From Oscheius sp. JU75 (taxonomy: Eukaryota > Nematoda > Chromadorea > Rhabditida > Rhabditidae), in the NCBI GenBank assembly GCA_037178855.1, contig JASJZC010000005.1, positions 3,844,001 to 3,908,000 on the forward strand: a stretch of DNA of 64,000 bases, given 5' to 3'. Position 1 is the first letter of the stretch. Every line of letters starts with the position of its first letter. The notes beneath the pieces were generated by a model. The model saw only the letters and a list, made by a program, of their open reading frames with translations. It was not told the DNA's origin and searched no databases. Of this stretch, positions 12,633-22,839 are shown piece after piece. The position numbers were made by a program, and so were the translations under genes.

Positions 12633-12719
12633 ATGTGGCTGCTGTTTTCGCTGGTCGCTCTACCGTCGCTCCTCTTCACGGCTGCTACGGGAGGAAAGCC
12701 GGAAAAAACAACCGACTAA
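12633..12719 (+). other. 28-codon open frame encoding a signal-anchor-like segment
   Basis: A short open frame starts 83 bp from the divergent FAAH start and encodes a hydrophobic leader (MWLLFSLVALPSLLFTAAT) then a polar stretch GGKPEK before a stop. It overlaps, in another frame, the region just upstream of the orphan gene at 12739. A run of six A bases (12703-12708) lies just before its end. It could be an upstream ORF, or the true N-terminus of the orphan gene separated from it by a one-base frameshift. Confidence 0.35.
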
Positions 12720-12738
12720 GAAAACGGACGACAGTACA

Positions 12739-13638
12739 ATGACAGCACCAATTCTTGGTCAGTTCCCTCTTTCACACTTGCAAACTATTGCTTTAGAAGA
12801 CAATGCTGTGAAGCACTTAAGCGGAAAGACTACTCTCGTGTCTGCAAAAAGCGGATCCTTGAGTCCAAATGACTCTCTCGTCCCGGCTGCCACCCAGTAC
12901 ATGTCCTTTGCTGTACAGACTCCAATCTACGTCGATCCCCGAGATCTGACCCTGCCTCCTACTATGTCTACGATGACATCTCCGGCTCGTCCCCCCCTCT
13001 CTCTCGTCCAGGGAATAACTACACGATCGAATGCCTCTACCAGCCAGCCAGCGATGTTGACCAAGACACTCGACCAAGCCTGTCAGATCTATATTAAGAG
13101 GAAACAGCTGCCAACTATGTTCAAATCTGCAAGAACAGTACATGGACAGTACATACCTCAACAGATCTTAAGTGTACAAGAGCCACCGCTCGGAGTAGCC
13201 TTTGTCCCTTGGAAGGATCCAATGAGCGACTCCGAATCCAAATCGAAAAAGTTCATGTTCTATAGGAGAAAGAACAAGAACGATCTGTGCGGCTTCGGAG
13301 CTTATGAGTTCTTCAACCAAGAAGGTCAGGCAAAGAGGGAACTGGCAGCTCAGAAGGAGACGAAGATGTGCATGCAGCTGGATATGATCTCTCGAATGAA
13401 AGAATTCACGTTGACCAAAGTGGAAAAGAAGAAGAAGGAGAGTCAACTGGTCAGCAAGGCCTCTTTGTCCGATGTCACCCAGCGAGACAGTGCTGCCGAA
13501 GACGATGTCTGTTTCCATGGCGTCATTCAGCCATCTGGAGCAGTCTTTCAAGGACACGAAGACATCGAGAAGGAGACCAACGGACAGCTGTTCTTCATGA
13601 CTGAGGCTCCTGTTTTCTTCGCTTCAGTGGGTCCGTGA
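12739..13638 (+). CDS. Uncharacterised intronless protein, 299 aa
   Basis: I do not recognise this gene. It is one uninterrupted frame of 300 codons, which is unusual here. The ATG at 12739 is the first in frame, although the frame is open further upstream without an ATG. The N-terminal half is rich in Thr, Ser and Pro with no domain I can name. The middle has a lysine-rich stretch (KSKKFMFYRRKNKN) followed by DLCGFGAYEFFNQEGQAKRE. The C-terminal part is charged and likely helical, with a KKKKES segment and a hydrophobic end (LFFMTEAPVFFASVG). No transmembrane segment lies in this frame, but a signal-anchor-like segment lies in another frame just upstream. Codon use looks like coding sequence. 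It diverges from FAAH with a very short shared upstream region. Function unknown. Confidence 0.6.
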   Translation: MTAPILGQFPLSHLQTIALEDNAVKHLSGKTTLVSAKSGSLSPNDSLVPAATQYMSFAVQTPIYVDPRDLTLPPTMSTMTSPARPPLSLVQGITTRSNASTSQPAMLTKTLDQACQIYIKRKQLPTMFKSARTVHGQYIPQQILSVQEPPLGVAFVPWKDPMSDSESKSKKFMFYRRKNKNDLCGFGAYEFFNQEGQAKRELAAQKETKMCMQLDMISRMKEFTLTKVEKKKKESQLVSKASLSDVTQRDSAAEDDVCFHGVIQPSGAVFQGHEDIEKETNGQLFFMTEAPVFFASVGP

Positions 13639-14382
13639 GTCACGGAGTTGGAACTGGTCGAATGTGAATTTTAAAAATGCGGTTTGCTGTGTCACGACAA
13701 GAAATAAGTATACATTTACGAGAGAAATAATAAAATGGAACGAGATTTTTGAGATTGTTGATTGGGAGAAGGTGAACATGTAATATGAGGGAGACACCAA
13801 AGAGGAGATCTCTTTTCTACAAAAGTGAGGGAAAAAGGCCAAACAGTCTTGTGAGGGGAGAATTTGTCGAAATGTGAATCAGAGAGATTACGTGCGCAAA
13901 CTTTGGATCATTCGAGGAAAACGCGTGTCAACAGAGCGAGTGGTTCGAATTGCCCTCCTTGATACTGCCAATATACGATTCCTCCTCAATCTTTCAGCGA
14001 AAACCTCTTATCGGAAAGATTCATGCAGGTTGATCGATCCCTAGCAACGATCCGCTACTTAAAAGACTTTTGCTCATCTCATCAATCAAATGAAAACTTA
14101 AGTAAAGCATGTTTATTGTGAGATCAGGAATACAAGCTGTAAGAGAGGGTCGAGATCAGGGTATACACGCGGACAGGGAAGAGGACTAGAAGCGGTATGT
14201 ACAGTAGAAATTTGTTCGTATTTGGATAGGGAATTTTGAAACTACTCTTGGACTCTCATTGATGGGAAGAGGCGTCTTCAAACTCTTCATCAAAACAACT
14301 GAGACGACGGGATGAGGCTTGGAATGAAGATATCTCTCTCCAGATCATTTCTAATTTGAACTCTTATATCGGTTGTCATACT
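13639..14382. other. Intergenic, no supported gene
   Basis: A 744-bp convergent gap between the orphan gene (+) and the TGY p38 kinase (-). An AATAAA-type signal near 13726 fits the 3' end of the plus-strand gene. I see no RNA gene; a GGTTCGAAT match near 13943 lacks a tRNA fold. Confidence 0.45.
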
Positions 14383-15692
14383 CTAACCTCTCCAATGCTC
14401 TATTGATGTCGCATTCTCCTCATCGGCATCATTGGACAGAGATTCATTCGAAACTGGCTCGTCGTTGGGTGAAGAGTACTCGCTCAGATACTCGTGACAA
14501 AGAGCATCAAGGACACTGATTCTATGATCAGGATCAAGAACCAGCATTCTTTCAATGAGATCGATTGCAGACGGCGAAGCTGTTGGGAACAACTGGCGGA
14601 AGTCCTTCCTAGGCATGTAAGGCAGGTTTCTGATGTAGTTCCTGGCCTCTTCTGACTGAACTTTCAGAAGAAAATCCTCAGACGGAGTCCCAACGATGTT
14701 CATTATCCGGGTCAGTTGGTCAATATCTGTAAGAACCAAACTTTGGAAGCACGAACTGATGAAGGAACATACGATCGTCACCAGGGAAGAGGGCTCTTCC
14801 AGAGACAAGTTCAGCCAGAATGCATCCAACTGACCAAACATCAACATTTTGACTATAATGCATCCAGTTCAGCATCTAAACTGAATGTGTTCAAGGAAAT
14901 ACCCGAAACAAACAATCTCTGGAGCTCTGTACCATCGGGTAGCGACGTAGCCAGTCATTTCGATGTCTGCAGCTCTAGCCAGTCCAAAATCCAAAATCTG
15001 AAACCAATTGAATTGTGTGCTTTGAAGAAGGACCTCACCTTCACTTCGCATTTCTCATTGACTGCGATATTCGAAGGTTTGAGATCCTAAAAACGCATTG
15101 ATTTTGTTTCAATTTCACCTACTCTATGGATGATTCCAGCCGAATGAATGTACTTCAAACCACGAAGAATCTGGTAGACGAGAAGTTGTATTTGATCATC
15201 GGCAAGCCGTTGAATTTTCAGTATATTTTGAAGGTCGGAGCCGATGAGAACGGATACAAAGTACACATTGTTGAGAAGAGAGACATCAGGGTCCGGAGTG
15301 AACAGATCGACCATCTCTAGTACATTATCATGGCACATTCTCCGCAGTAGCTTGATCTCTCGATACGTTCTCTTCGCATGTATAGTACTTTGAAAGGGAC
15401 GGAAGAACTTCTTGATAGCTACTCTCTCTCCAGTGCCTCTGTACTCAGCAGTGCTGAATTTGCCCGTCTCTATTGAAAGAAAGTAAAAAACCAGACAACA
15501 CCATAGGCTCCTTCTCCCAAAGGACGGAGGTCAGAATAGTAGTCCGGAATAACCCATCGTGTTTTCGCTAGTTCTACCTGAACATTCTATTGGAAAGAGA
15601 CAACAAGTACTGACTTCATGGTATCCAGTCGGGGCTGGAAGCTCAGGTGGAGGAGCACCGAAGTTAGCAAAGAAGACACCTGGCGAGGGCAT
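14383..15692 (-). CDS. pmk-1: p38 MAP kinase, TGY type
   Basis: Stress and immunity MAP kinase of the p38 family. It starts at 15692 ([14 protein letters not shown]). After a short tail and an intron, the fold begins with [20 protein letters not shown] and the glycine loop [17 protein letters not shown] holds the ATP-binding lysine. [14 protein letters not shown] and then DLKPSN form the catalytic loop, and [20 protein letters not shown] carries the DFG motif and the p38 Thr-Gly-Tyr activation lip. [12 protein letters not shown] and LERMLVLDP-type C-lobe sequences follow. The acidic C-terminal tail ends EHWRG, stop at 14383. About six introns of 35-60 nt. It lies 311 bp downstream of a TQY-type p38 on the same strand, as in the C. 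elegans p38 operon. It may correspond to pmk-1 or pmk-2; I cannot separate them. Confidence 0.88.
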
Positions 15693-16003
15693 TCAAAAAA
15701 TTTAAAAGACCATCCTGAACGCATCAATGAAAATACTATATAAAGAGGACGAGATATTTGTTGTGCTAGAAACACATTGAGGTAAAGAGACCGACTCCAT
15801 TGAAAATTTATTGAATGAAGGCCTGCACTGCAGGAAAAAGAGTAGATTGAGATGGGAATCTCCCAGAAGAAAAGAAGCTGAAAGAACCTGGTAAGAGAAA
15901 GGAAAGAGAGGATTAGAAGGGGACAAGGGGACTTTCTTGATCCCCGGAGAAACCGGTAACTTCGCGCCATATTATGTCTGAAAGAATTTCTGTTTTCGGC
16001 TTG
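15693..16003. other. Intercistronic gap between the two p38 genes
   Basis: A 311-bp gap without coding sequence. On the minus strand a GCGTTCAG acceptor lies about 30 bases upstream of the TGY kinase ATG, a candidate spliced-leader site for a downstream operon gene. Confidence 0.4.
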
Positions 16004-17419
16004 TCACGAAAACGGACTTTTCCATTCGGCAAGAGACTTCTCCTCGTCGTCAACCAGAGTCCAATCGGCCGAAGGTTCATCTGCTATATCATGGTAAGAT
16101 GACATGTACGGATGGGCCAGGGCTTGGTCGACCGTGAGTCTAGAATGAGTGTAAAGAGCCAATTGAAAAAGATACCGTTGTTCTGGATCGAGCACCAGGA
16201 TCTGATCAAGGAAGTCGGCAAAGCCCTGCCCGTAGTCTCGAAAGTAATCATGAAAGTCGACTCTTTTTCGAGGAGAGAATTGCTCGATCACATTCCTCAT
16301 TGCTCTTCCGTTCTCTTGCTCAATCTGAACCGAGACTTGAGACGATTTTTTCAGTCCTTACCATCTCAAGCAGCTCGGTAGAGGGAGATCCCGTTACCCT
16401 GATGATCGACTCGTACTGAGAGTTCGCTGAAGGCTCAAATTGAACTAAAACAAACAGTATCAATATACCATCTTCTCCTTCGAAGATCGGAGTCCCAGTC
16501 ATCAACTCGGCAGCGATACACCCAATCGACCAGATGTCAGCCTGGGTAGAGTAGTTCCCGATCTTCCAATAGATCACTTCTGGACTTCGATACCATCTGG
16601 TCATCACATATTGTGTCAATCCCGTGTCTTTTCGTTCGAGACTCCTTGCTAATCCGAAGTCCAGAATACTAAGATCACAGTCTTTGGTCAGAGCCAAGTT
16701 GCCCGGCTTCAAATCACGATGCATAATCTAGTCAAGTTTTTACAAGTTCATAAAAAAAGACTTACAGCCACGGAATGAAGATACTTGACTGCCCGTAAGA
16801 GTTGATAAATAATGAACTGAACATGTTCCGGATTGATAAGCGTCCTTCCCAGATCCCGTTGGTTTTGCAACACTTTCGCCAGGCTGTTCCCCGCGTATTC
16901 TGTTACCACGTATCTTTAAAATATCTTTACAGGAGGTATCAATCAAACCTACATATCGCGAAACTCGTGTTCATTCCTATTCGGAGTATACAAGTCGATA
17001 GCCCGGATTATGTTGTCATGGCGAATTAGCTGAAGTAGCTTAATCTCGCGATAGATCCGTCGAGCCTGAAGAAGGAAATGAGTGACGTGTTTTCTTGAAA
17101 AAGGACTCTACCTGAAGGGCGTCCATAAACGGATCTTTCAGTTTTTTGATGGCTACTACTCTACGTTTTCCATCTCGACAGAGCACCTCTGACTTTCTAA
17201 ATCACCTGTAGTCCAGAATAGCTGTTTGAACTTACACCACATTCCCATAGGTACCGCCTCCCAGATACTCCAAATTAAGAGAATACCCCTCGGGAATTTG
17301 GAAGTTAATTGTGTAGATTGACTGGCTGTTGTAATTTCTTTGCATATGACCCTAAACGAATATGACTTCAAAAACAAAAGATGCGCGACCTGGTTTCCGT
17401 TAGGATGCTCTAAATCCAT
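16004..17419 (-). CDS. pmk-3: p38-type MAP kinase with TQY activation lip
   Basis: MAP kinase of the PMK-3 type. I chose the start at 17419 (MDLEHPNGNQ) because it is the first in-frame ATG after an ATTTCAG acceptor. Exons then give NFQIPEGYSLNLEYLGGGTYGNV (glycine loop), VVAIKKLKDPF (ATP lysine), IYREIKLLQ, and IMHRDLKPGNLALTKDCD (catalytic loop). [18 protein letters not shown] and TQYVMTRWYRSPEVIYWKIG follow, so the activation motif is Thr-Gln-Tyr instead of Thr-Gly-Tyr. C. elegans PMK-3 is the p38 known to carry TQY. ADIWSIGCIAAELMTG and a C-lobe ending FADFLDQILVLDPEQRY lead to the stop at 16004. About seven introns. The gene is immediately upstream of the TGY kinase, the order expected from the C. 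elegans pmk operon. Confidence 0.85.
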
Positions 17420-17902
17420 CAGGAAATCATTCGAGCACAAAAAATAGCGCTGAAATGGGAAGTTAGTTGGGACACATCAAGGATAAGTATTGGCACGGCT
17501 TTGACATCCGTCATGCAATATTACGTCAGTTGAATATAAAACTTTATATTTGACTATCTTCTCGTTCACGCATGCGACTTCTCGACCGGTTGGAGGCTGT
17601 CCTATGGAGAGGTCCCATGCTTTTTGATCGTTGTTTGAAGCTCGACTCGGATGACTGACGTCGACTAATGATACTTGCCGTTCTTCGGTTCTCGACTACT
17701 GGAGCACTCTCCAACAGACCCGAATGATATCTGTCAATTTGAAACGTAGAGATTGACTGTGGAATAAAGAACCTGGCTACACTACTGGCTCGTAGAGTGG
17801 TATAGGGACTCGCTACAAAGATGCTACTAGGAGATTTTCCGTGTAGAGACAGTGTTGAACAGCCGGGAATTCTGAGAAAATAGTTAGAGTTTCTAAAAAT
17901 TC
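17420..17902. other. Gap upstream of the TQY p38 gene
   Basis: About 480 bp with a strong minus-strand acceptor (CCCATTTCAG) near 17450-17460 just before the TQY kinase start. No coding region is supported, except that an alternative last exon of the membrane-protein gene could extend down to about 17835. Confidence 0.4.
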
Positions 17903-18703
17903 TTACACTGGCGGGTAGAGCTTCATCTCGTCATGAGGCCGAATGACGGAGGAATGAGCATACTTGTTCTCGAGAACAGGATAGGCCGGAGGAGGAATTG
18001 GCAGATAAGGATGCTTTTCGAAGATGGCTGGAGGAGTCTAGAAGGAAGTCTTCTAGTAAAGACAGTAAACTCACACTGTAGTAGGTAGTTATAGTGGTCA
18101 ACTTGGAGACACCCTCCCGCGCCTTCGTACTGAACAGATGATTTTTGCATATCTGAAAGCAATTAGACGGCCGAAGAGACACGTTACATTCGATGTGAAG
18201 ACGGAGTATAGAAGCGAGATCAGTAGGAGTAGTAGACCTGTCACAGCTAGGATAGGACCGGCGATTTGAATCGGAGGCGGCATGTACCGTCTGTTGCCTG
18301 GCCACGTCCAAAATGGACTCTCGTACAGTACAAAGAACCCCATATATGTCTGGAATCCGATTCAATCAGTTAAAAAAAGAATATTACCATCAAACTGCCT
18401 CCAAGGACCAGGAAACAGCCAAAAGCACTGACGCAGATGAGTGAAGACGAACCTCGGAACTTTCTGTGTTCAGAGTCTGTACTGACGAACGAGGTAAACT
18501 CACGTTGTTCTGTAGGGAAAGAATCCGAAGTGGGCCGGGTATAGGATGTCCCATCCCTTGGGATAATAGTAAAAGTAAGGGTCTCGACGAGCCATCGGCC
18601 CGAAATGAAGAACTCTTTGGTTTCCTATGCGACTATATTTGGTCTGACAACAATATACCTGTCCATTGAGACGGATCCAGTTCACCAACTTGTACCATTT
18701 CAT
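17903..18703 (-). CDS. Two-pass transmembrane protein, unknown function
   Basis: I cannot assign a named family. It starts at 18703 (MKWYKLVNWIRLNGQ). The first exons encode an aromatic region (DPYFYYYPKGWDILYPAHFG). Two hydrophobic helices follow: SSSLICVSAFGCFLVLGGSL leading into MGFFVLY, and IQIAGPILAVTGLLLLLISL. The loop between them (WPGNRRYMPPP) is polar. The C-terminal tail carries KAREGVSKLTT, then proline/tyrosine-rich PYLPIPPPAYPVLENKYA and KLYPPV, which could be WW or SH3 ligands. Introns are 35-45 nt; a possible 26-nt in-frame one near 18635-18660 may be retained. The stop is either at 17903 or, after one more intron, near 17835. It is the first gene upstream of the p38 pair, 483 bp away, so it may or may not share their transcript. 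Confidence 0.6.
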
Positions 18704-19586
18704 CCTTTTTGTGCGTTACTTGATGTAGTTTGTCTCAACTTCCTCGTTATGACATTTTAGGCGGTTTACTCACTCTGAGCTCTTCGTTTCCGCTTTTGAA
18801 CATGTCGCTCAGGATGAGACGAAAAGAACAAATGAGTCCGAACTTTCTCCGGATTGGCGCTAGAAGTAGTCGATCGACCACGCTTTCCACCCATCTAAAT
18901 TCCATTTCCATATGGGTTGTTCATAGAAATGAGTCTTTTCTCTGCACTTTTATTACCAGGTGGCTCGCGCCCATTTGAGGCAGTTCGTTATGGGACCAGC
19001 GTGCGAAAAATTCAAATCTTTGAATATGGGAACTCTATTTCGTTTTCCTTTTTTTCTTTTCTTGTGTTCAACACTTTTCGTGCTAGTAAAATATGGAGTA
19101 TTTTGTGCCTAAATCAGCGATTAAACTAACCATTTTGAGCTATTTTGTAGAAAATCCTAGCCGTTCAGATGAAGTATATAGAATGCCAATGATTTTAGCC
19201 GTGTAAAACTGGCCTCAGGCCGTTGGATATGCACATGTGGTTTCTCGAGCATTGCGAGGAAGGCAGTTGTTCAGTCGGCGGATCCGAAACACAGCTGAGA
19301 GAAGCCGATTCGCACGCGGTCATCTGTTGTCGCGCAATTAGTCGCGTGCGGCAACGGCCAAAAAGCCTTCCATACACCTTCGCGTACACTTTTGCGTCGG
19401 GCGGCCGTCTATGTGTTTTATTTTATTTTTTAAACGTTTACCACAAGGACAGTTGAGTAAACTGCTTTGCCAAGTAAACGACAAGGTCTCTACTTGCAAA
19501 ACATGGAAGCTCCTAATCTTTTCAAGCGCTGATCGTATTTTTCTTTAAACTTACTGCTTTACCCATTAAGTTTCTCCTCACCTATC
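18704..19586. other. Divergent intergenic region, no supported gene
   Basis: About 0.9 kb between the divergent starts of the two-pass membrane protein and the Rieske gene. It becomes AT-rich toward 19000-19180 and 19500-19590 and holds only short frames without motifs. It probably contains both promoters. Confidence 0.5.
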
Positions 19587-19599
19587 AATTTTTTTTCAG
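19587..19599 (+). promoter_or_regulatory. Spliced-leader or 5' UTR acceptor of the Rieske gene
   Basis: A long T tract ending TTTTTTCAG lies 25 bases before the ATG at 19625, a near-consensus nematode acceptor with no coding exon upstream. Confidence 0.55.
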
Positions 19600-19624
19600 G
19601 GGTAACCAGACGGAAGAACGCAAG

Positions 19625-20936
19625 ATGACAACACTTGCCCGGACTGGAAATGTGGCAACCAAAGTGGTACGATTTATTCCAAATTCTAAATGCAGCAAAT
19701 GTTAAGATTACTGGTGTTCATCAGCACTCGAACTTCATTGCTGCTTCTGCTCCTGCTCATAAGGTACTTTATATTCTCTTTATTCTCAAAATATCTTTTT
19801 CAGATCGCGGCCATCAAGGACACTCCATCCGAATACAACACGGCCGACGCTCTTCAGCACAATGTTCAGCGCAACACTCACCAGGGAATTCTCTTCAGCC
19901 ACGGCGTTGCTGCCAAGGGAATCAACGGTACGTTTTCTTTGCACATTCTTCGCAAAATTTTTCAATTCTTAGACTTTAAAATCTGACGATCTATTCTGAA
20001 GACTATTGCAATTCTTTTGGGCATTTCACATCTTGGTTTTCAGTTACTTCTCGTCGTCTGGCCCATACTGACGTGAAATTCCCCGATCTTTCCGCCTACA
20101 GAAGAGATTCCACACTGAACACCGATAAGGCTTCTAGAGAAACCGAGGACCAGCGTCGTTCTCTGCCTGTAGCCGTCTACTATGGAGGTATTTTAATTGT
20201 ATACATACAAATCATTCGTCTCTAGTCGGTGGAGTTATGTCCCTCTGGGCCGGAAAGGAAGTCGTCCAAACTCTCGTCTCTTACAAGGTTAGACTTTCCT
20301 CAGTTGCTTTCATCACAAATTCAGGCTATGGCTGCCGATCAGCGTGCTCTGGCTTCGATCGAAATTAACATGAAAGACATTCCCGAAGGACAGACTAAAA
20401 CTTTCGAGTGGCGTGGAAAGCCCGTCTTTGTCAAGCACAGGACCAAGGCTGAAATCGCCAGGTGAGTTTCTGAATGTTGCGGCTCAATCATTGAAGCAAT
20501 ACCTTTTTCAAAAATACCCTAAAGCAAAAAAAAGTGGATGCAACGGATGTGAAATAGACTGGATGCATTTTTTTTTTTTTTAGAGAGAAGGCTGTTCCGG
20601 TGAACGATCTCCGTCATCCTCAGCATGACGACGAGCGTGTTCAAAAGGACGAGTGGTCTGTTGTCATCGGTGTCTGTACTCATCTGGGATGTGTCCCCAT
20701 TGCCAACGCTGGAGATTTCGGTGGATACTACTGTATGTTTGCCTTGAACTATTTGTAGCATGATAACTACTTACAGGCCCCTGTCACGGTTCTCACTACG
20801 ATGGATCTGGGCGTATTCGCAAGGGACCTGCTCCGTTAAATCTTCATGTGCCCTCATATTCTTTTAGAGACGAGGTTGGTTGTTACATATTTTATTCTAC
20901 ATTTCTTTCCAGATCATTGTCATCGGTACCGCTTAA
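19625..20936 (+). CDS. isp-1: Rieske iron-sulfur subunit of mitochondrial complex III
   Basis: Carries the 2Fe-2S cluster that accepts electrons from ubiquinol in the cytochrome bc1 complex of the inner mitochondrial membrane. It starts at 19625 ([14 protein letters not shown]) and opens with a presequence-like segment. After short exons come [18 protein letters not shown] and [20 protein letters not shown], the single membrane anchor. The soluble domain follows: [34 protein letters not shown], then the cluster-binding boxes CTHLGC (in [18 protein letters not shown]) and [20 protein letters not shown]. It ends DEIIVIGTA with the stop at 20936. All four cluster ligands (2 Cys, 2 His) are present. 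Nine exons are separated by introns of about 40-115 nt. Length of roughly 265 residues is normal for the family. Confidence 0.95.
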
Positions 20937-21119
20937 GTCGTCTAGGGTGTTGTGATCCCGAACTTTTCTATGCACGAGGGCAAGTTTCGATGTATTGTCG
21001 TGTAGCACATAAAATATGTAGGAGTTTATTCATTTTAACAGTAAACTTGATATTTAATTTAATATTACTCATTGAAGAAACTTGGGAAGATAATTTTGAG
21101 CGTGTCGGCATAGCGTGGA

Positions 21120-22087
21120 TCAATATTCTGAAGAGTTTTTATTAGATAGCTTTAAAGCCCAAAATATCTTGCGACAAAGACACGCGCAACAAACAATCGA
21201 TTGTACGAAACGAAAGTCTAGCGCTTCCAAATTGTCTTCTTTTGTGTGCCAAACTTCTAGGATATTCTGAGGAACCGCGTGAAGAATAGGTACCTCAAGA
21301 TTCACAAAAGGCAGATGATCATTATTTATATGTTTCGAGCCGATTTTCTGTTGAAAATGACGTGAGCTTCTTGACCTCTTCTTCGACGTCGGCTAGCTGC
21401 TTACACAGTGATTCCTGCTCCATATATTTGGTTGTTAAAAATCCGTGTTTCGTTGGTTCCGAGAAGATCGAGCAGCATCATAACATCGATCCGCTCCAAT
21501 TCGCCTTCCTTCTCCCGCTTTTTAGCCAGATGCCACGATCCGTAGAGAGAATCGTAATCGGAAAAAGCCTCTTCTCCGTCGAAAGAGACCATTTTGAGTC
21601 CAACTTGCTGGTCTTTTCTGTTTTTCAGAAGAGAAGACATGACTTCGGCGCGGGCCATCAACAAGGCACACGGAACGGCCGAATCAATAGCCCCGATGAA
21701 TTGGAAGTGTGAGACGATCAGATTTTGGAACATTCGAACGTGAGGAGTGTTGTAGAGAAAATATTCCCATTCGGTAGTCCAACCCAGTTTCTCGAAAAAT
21801 CCATCGATATATATTCTCGTACCTAAACTTTTTTTTTTTGGATTTTTTGTTTTTGAAGAAGATAGCCTCTTCTTCTTCAAAAACAAAAAAACTCCTAGAG
21901 TGGAGAGGTACAATTCGAGGAACGAGCAGAGGATTGAGAATATCGCGGAATCGACTAGAATTGGCGAGGCGACTACAGAGATATAGAGAAGTGACGGTGG
22001 GGAGATCCGAGGGCTGTCGAGGTGTCCGAATCGCTTTTACATCGGGACATCAAACAACAGGAGAAGGAGGAAGGGAGAAAATCGCAT
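21120..22087 (-). pseudogene. Glutaminyl-peptide cyclotransferase (QPCT-like), degenerate
   Basis: Family members convert N-terminal Gln to pyroglutamate in the secretory pathway using one zinc ion. Recognisable parts, in order: a signal peptide at 22087 (MRFSPFLLLLLF), SRFRDILNPLLVPRIVPLHS, GFFEKLGWTTEWEYF, RMFQNLIVSH, FIGAIDSAVPCALLM (zinc Asp), SFDGEEAF (catalytic and zinc Glu), DSLYGSWHLA, MMLLDLLG, then NNDHLPFVNLEVPILHAVP (zinc His) and EVWHTKEDNLE. The block that normally lies between RMFQNLIVSH and FIGAIDSA, including the conserved His-Tyr-Asp-Ser-Lys segment, is missing. Two frame changes interrupt the C-terminal part: near 21430, after FNNQIYG, and near 21335, before NNDHLPF. No plausible introns bridge them. 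I therefore call it a pseudogene, although sequencing error cannot be excluded. One 72-nt intron contains a perfect hairpin. Confidence 0.7.
21843..21890. repeat. Perfect 19-bp inverted repeat with 10-nt loop
   Basis: Left arm 21843-21861 (TTTTTTGTTTTTGAAGAAG) pairs exactly with the right arm 21872-21890 around a 10-nt spacer. It lies in a putative intron of the degenerate glutaminyl cyclase, next to an 11-T run, and could be a small hairpin insertion or simple AT-rich palindrome. Confidence 0.8.
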
Positions 22088-22102
22088 GCTGACTGATCAA
22101 CC

Positions 22103-22759
22103 TCAATGAAGAGTTAAACTCACTTTTACCAGACTCTTCAGACGAGATCTCTTTTCGTTCCACGATAATCCCGATTTGTAGACTACGTGAATTGCCTGAT
22201 GAATCAGACGTTGCAGGAAAACTATTGAATCGTGTGGATTGCCTTGGAAATCCAATTTATTCCCGTGAGAATGTCGAAGATTCGGATACAGAGCACGCAA
22301 CAGATGGCTTTGCTTTGGAGAGAACTCCTAGAAACGTTGAATGTTTTTATTGCAATTACCTCTTCAAGAAGTCTTCTAATTTCTGTAATTTTGTGCTCGT
22401 TTGACTGATGTTCTTCAATTATTTTTTTGACAATCCTTGTCGCTTCCAACAGTTTTTCCAGAGTCTTTTCCACTTGACGTCTTTCAACCTTTTTCCCCTG
22501 TTTCAGCTTTTCTAGATGCTCGATTACAACAGCATTCAGACCCGTCTGGAAATACATATTCAAAAGTAAATCGAATCTCCCAAATTTGTTCGTCTTCGTG
22601 TTTCCGCAGCCAATAGCTGATCTGTCTCGCCCTTTCATGTTCTTTCAGGCTCTTGTCATCAAATATACCGACGAGCTCTTCTCTAAGGTTCTCTATATTG
22701 GTAGCAATGCTGTATGGAATGACGGTAAGAAGAAGAAGAGCGAAAAGAGGACAGAACAT
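22103..22759 (-). pseudogene. SXP/RAL-2 family (DUF148) gene with a frame change
   Basis: Secreted nematode-specific helical protein of the SXP/RAL-2 family. A clear signal peptide starts at 22759 (MFCPLFALLLLTVIPYS). It is followed by REELVGIFDDKSLKEHERAR and ISYWLRKHEDEQ, the family N-terminal half. The second half continues in another frame: VVIEHLEKLKQGKKVERR, IVKKIIEEHQSNEHKI and RRLLEE. A 34-nt intron then leads to FSPKQSHLLRALYPNL and SWNEKRSRLKSLVK, with the stop at 22103. The frame must change between about 22560 and 22600, where only a 10-nt GT...AG segment exists, too short to be an intron. This is either a disabled gene or a one-base sequencing error in the T-rich stretch. The degenerate glutaminyl cyclase starts only 15 bp downstream on the same strand. 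Confidence 0.65.
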
Positions 22760-22839
22760 CCTTCGACTGATAAGACTTTATTAGAGACTAACGTTACTGT
22801 TCCTCAGTAGAGAATGCAATGGGAAACCAATAAGAAGAG

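Noticed and set aside
13930-13960. tRNA-like B-box match (GGTTCGAATT)
   Set aside because: No A box at the right distance and no cloverleaf.
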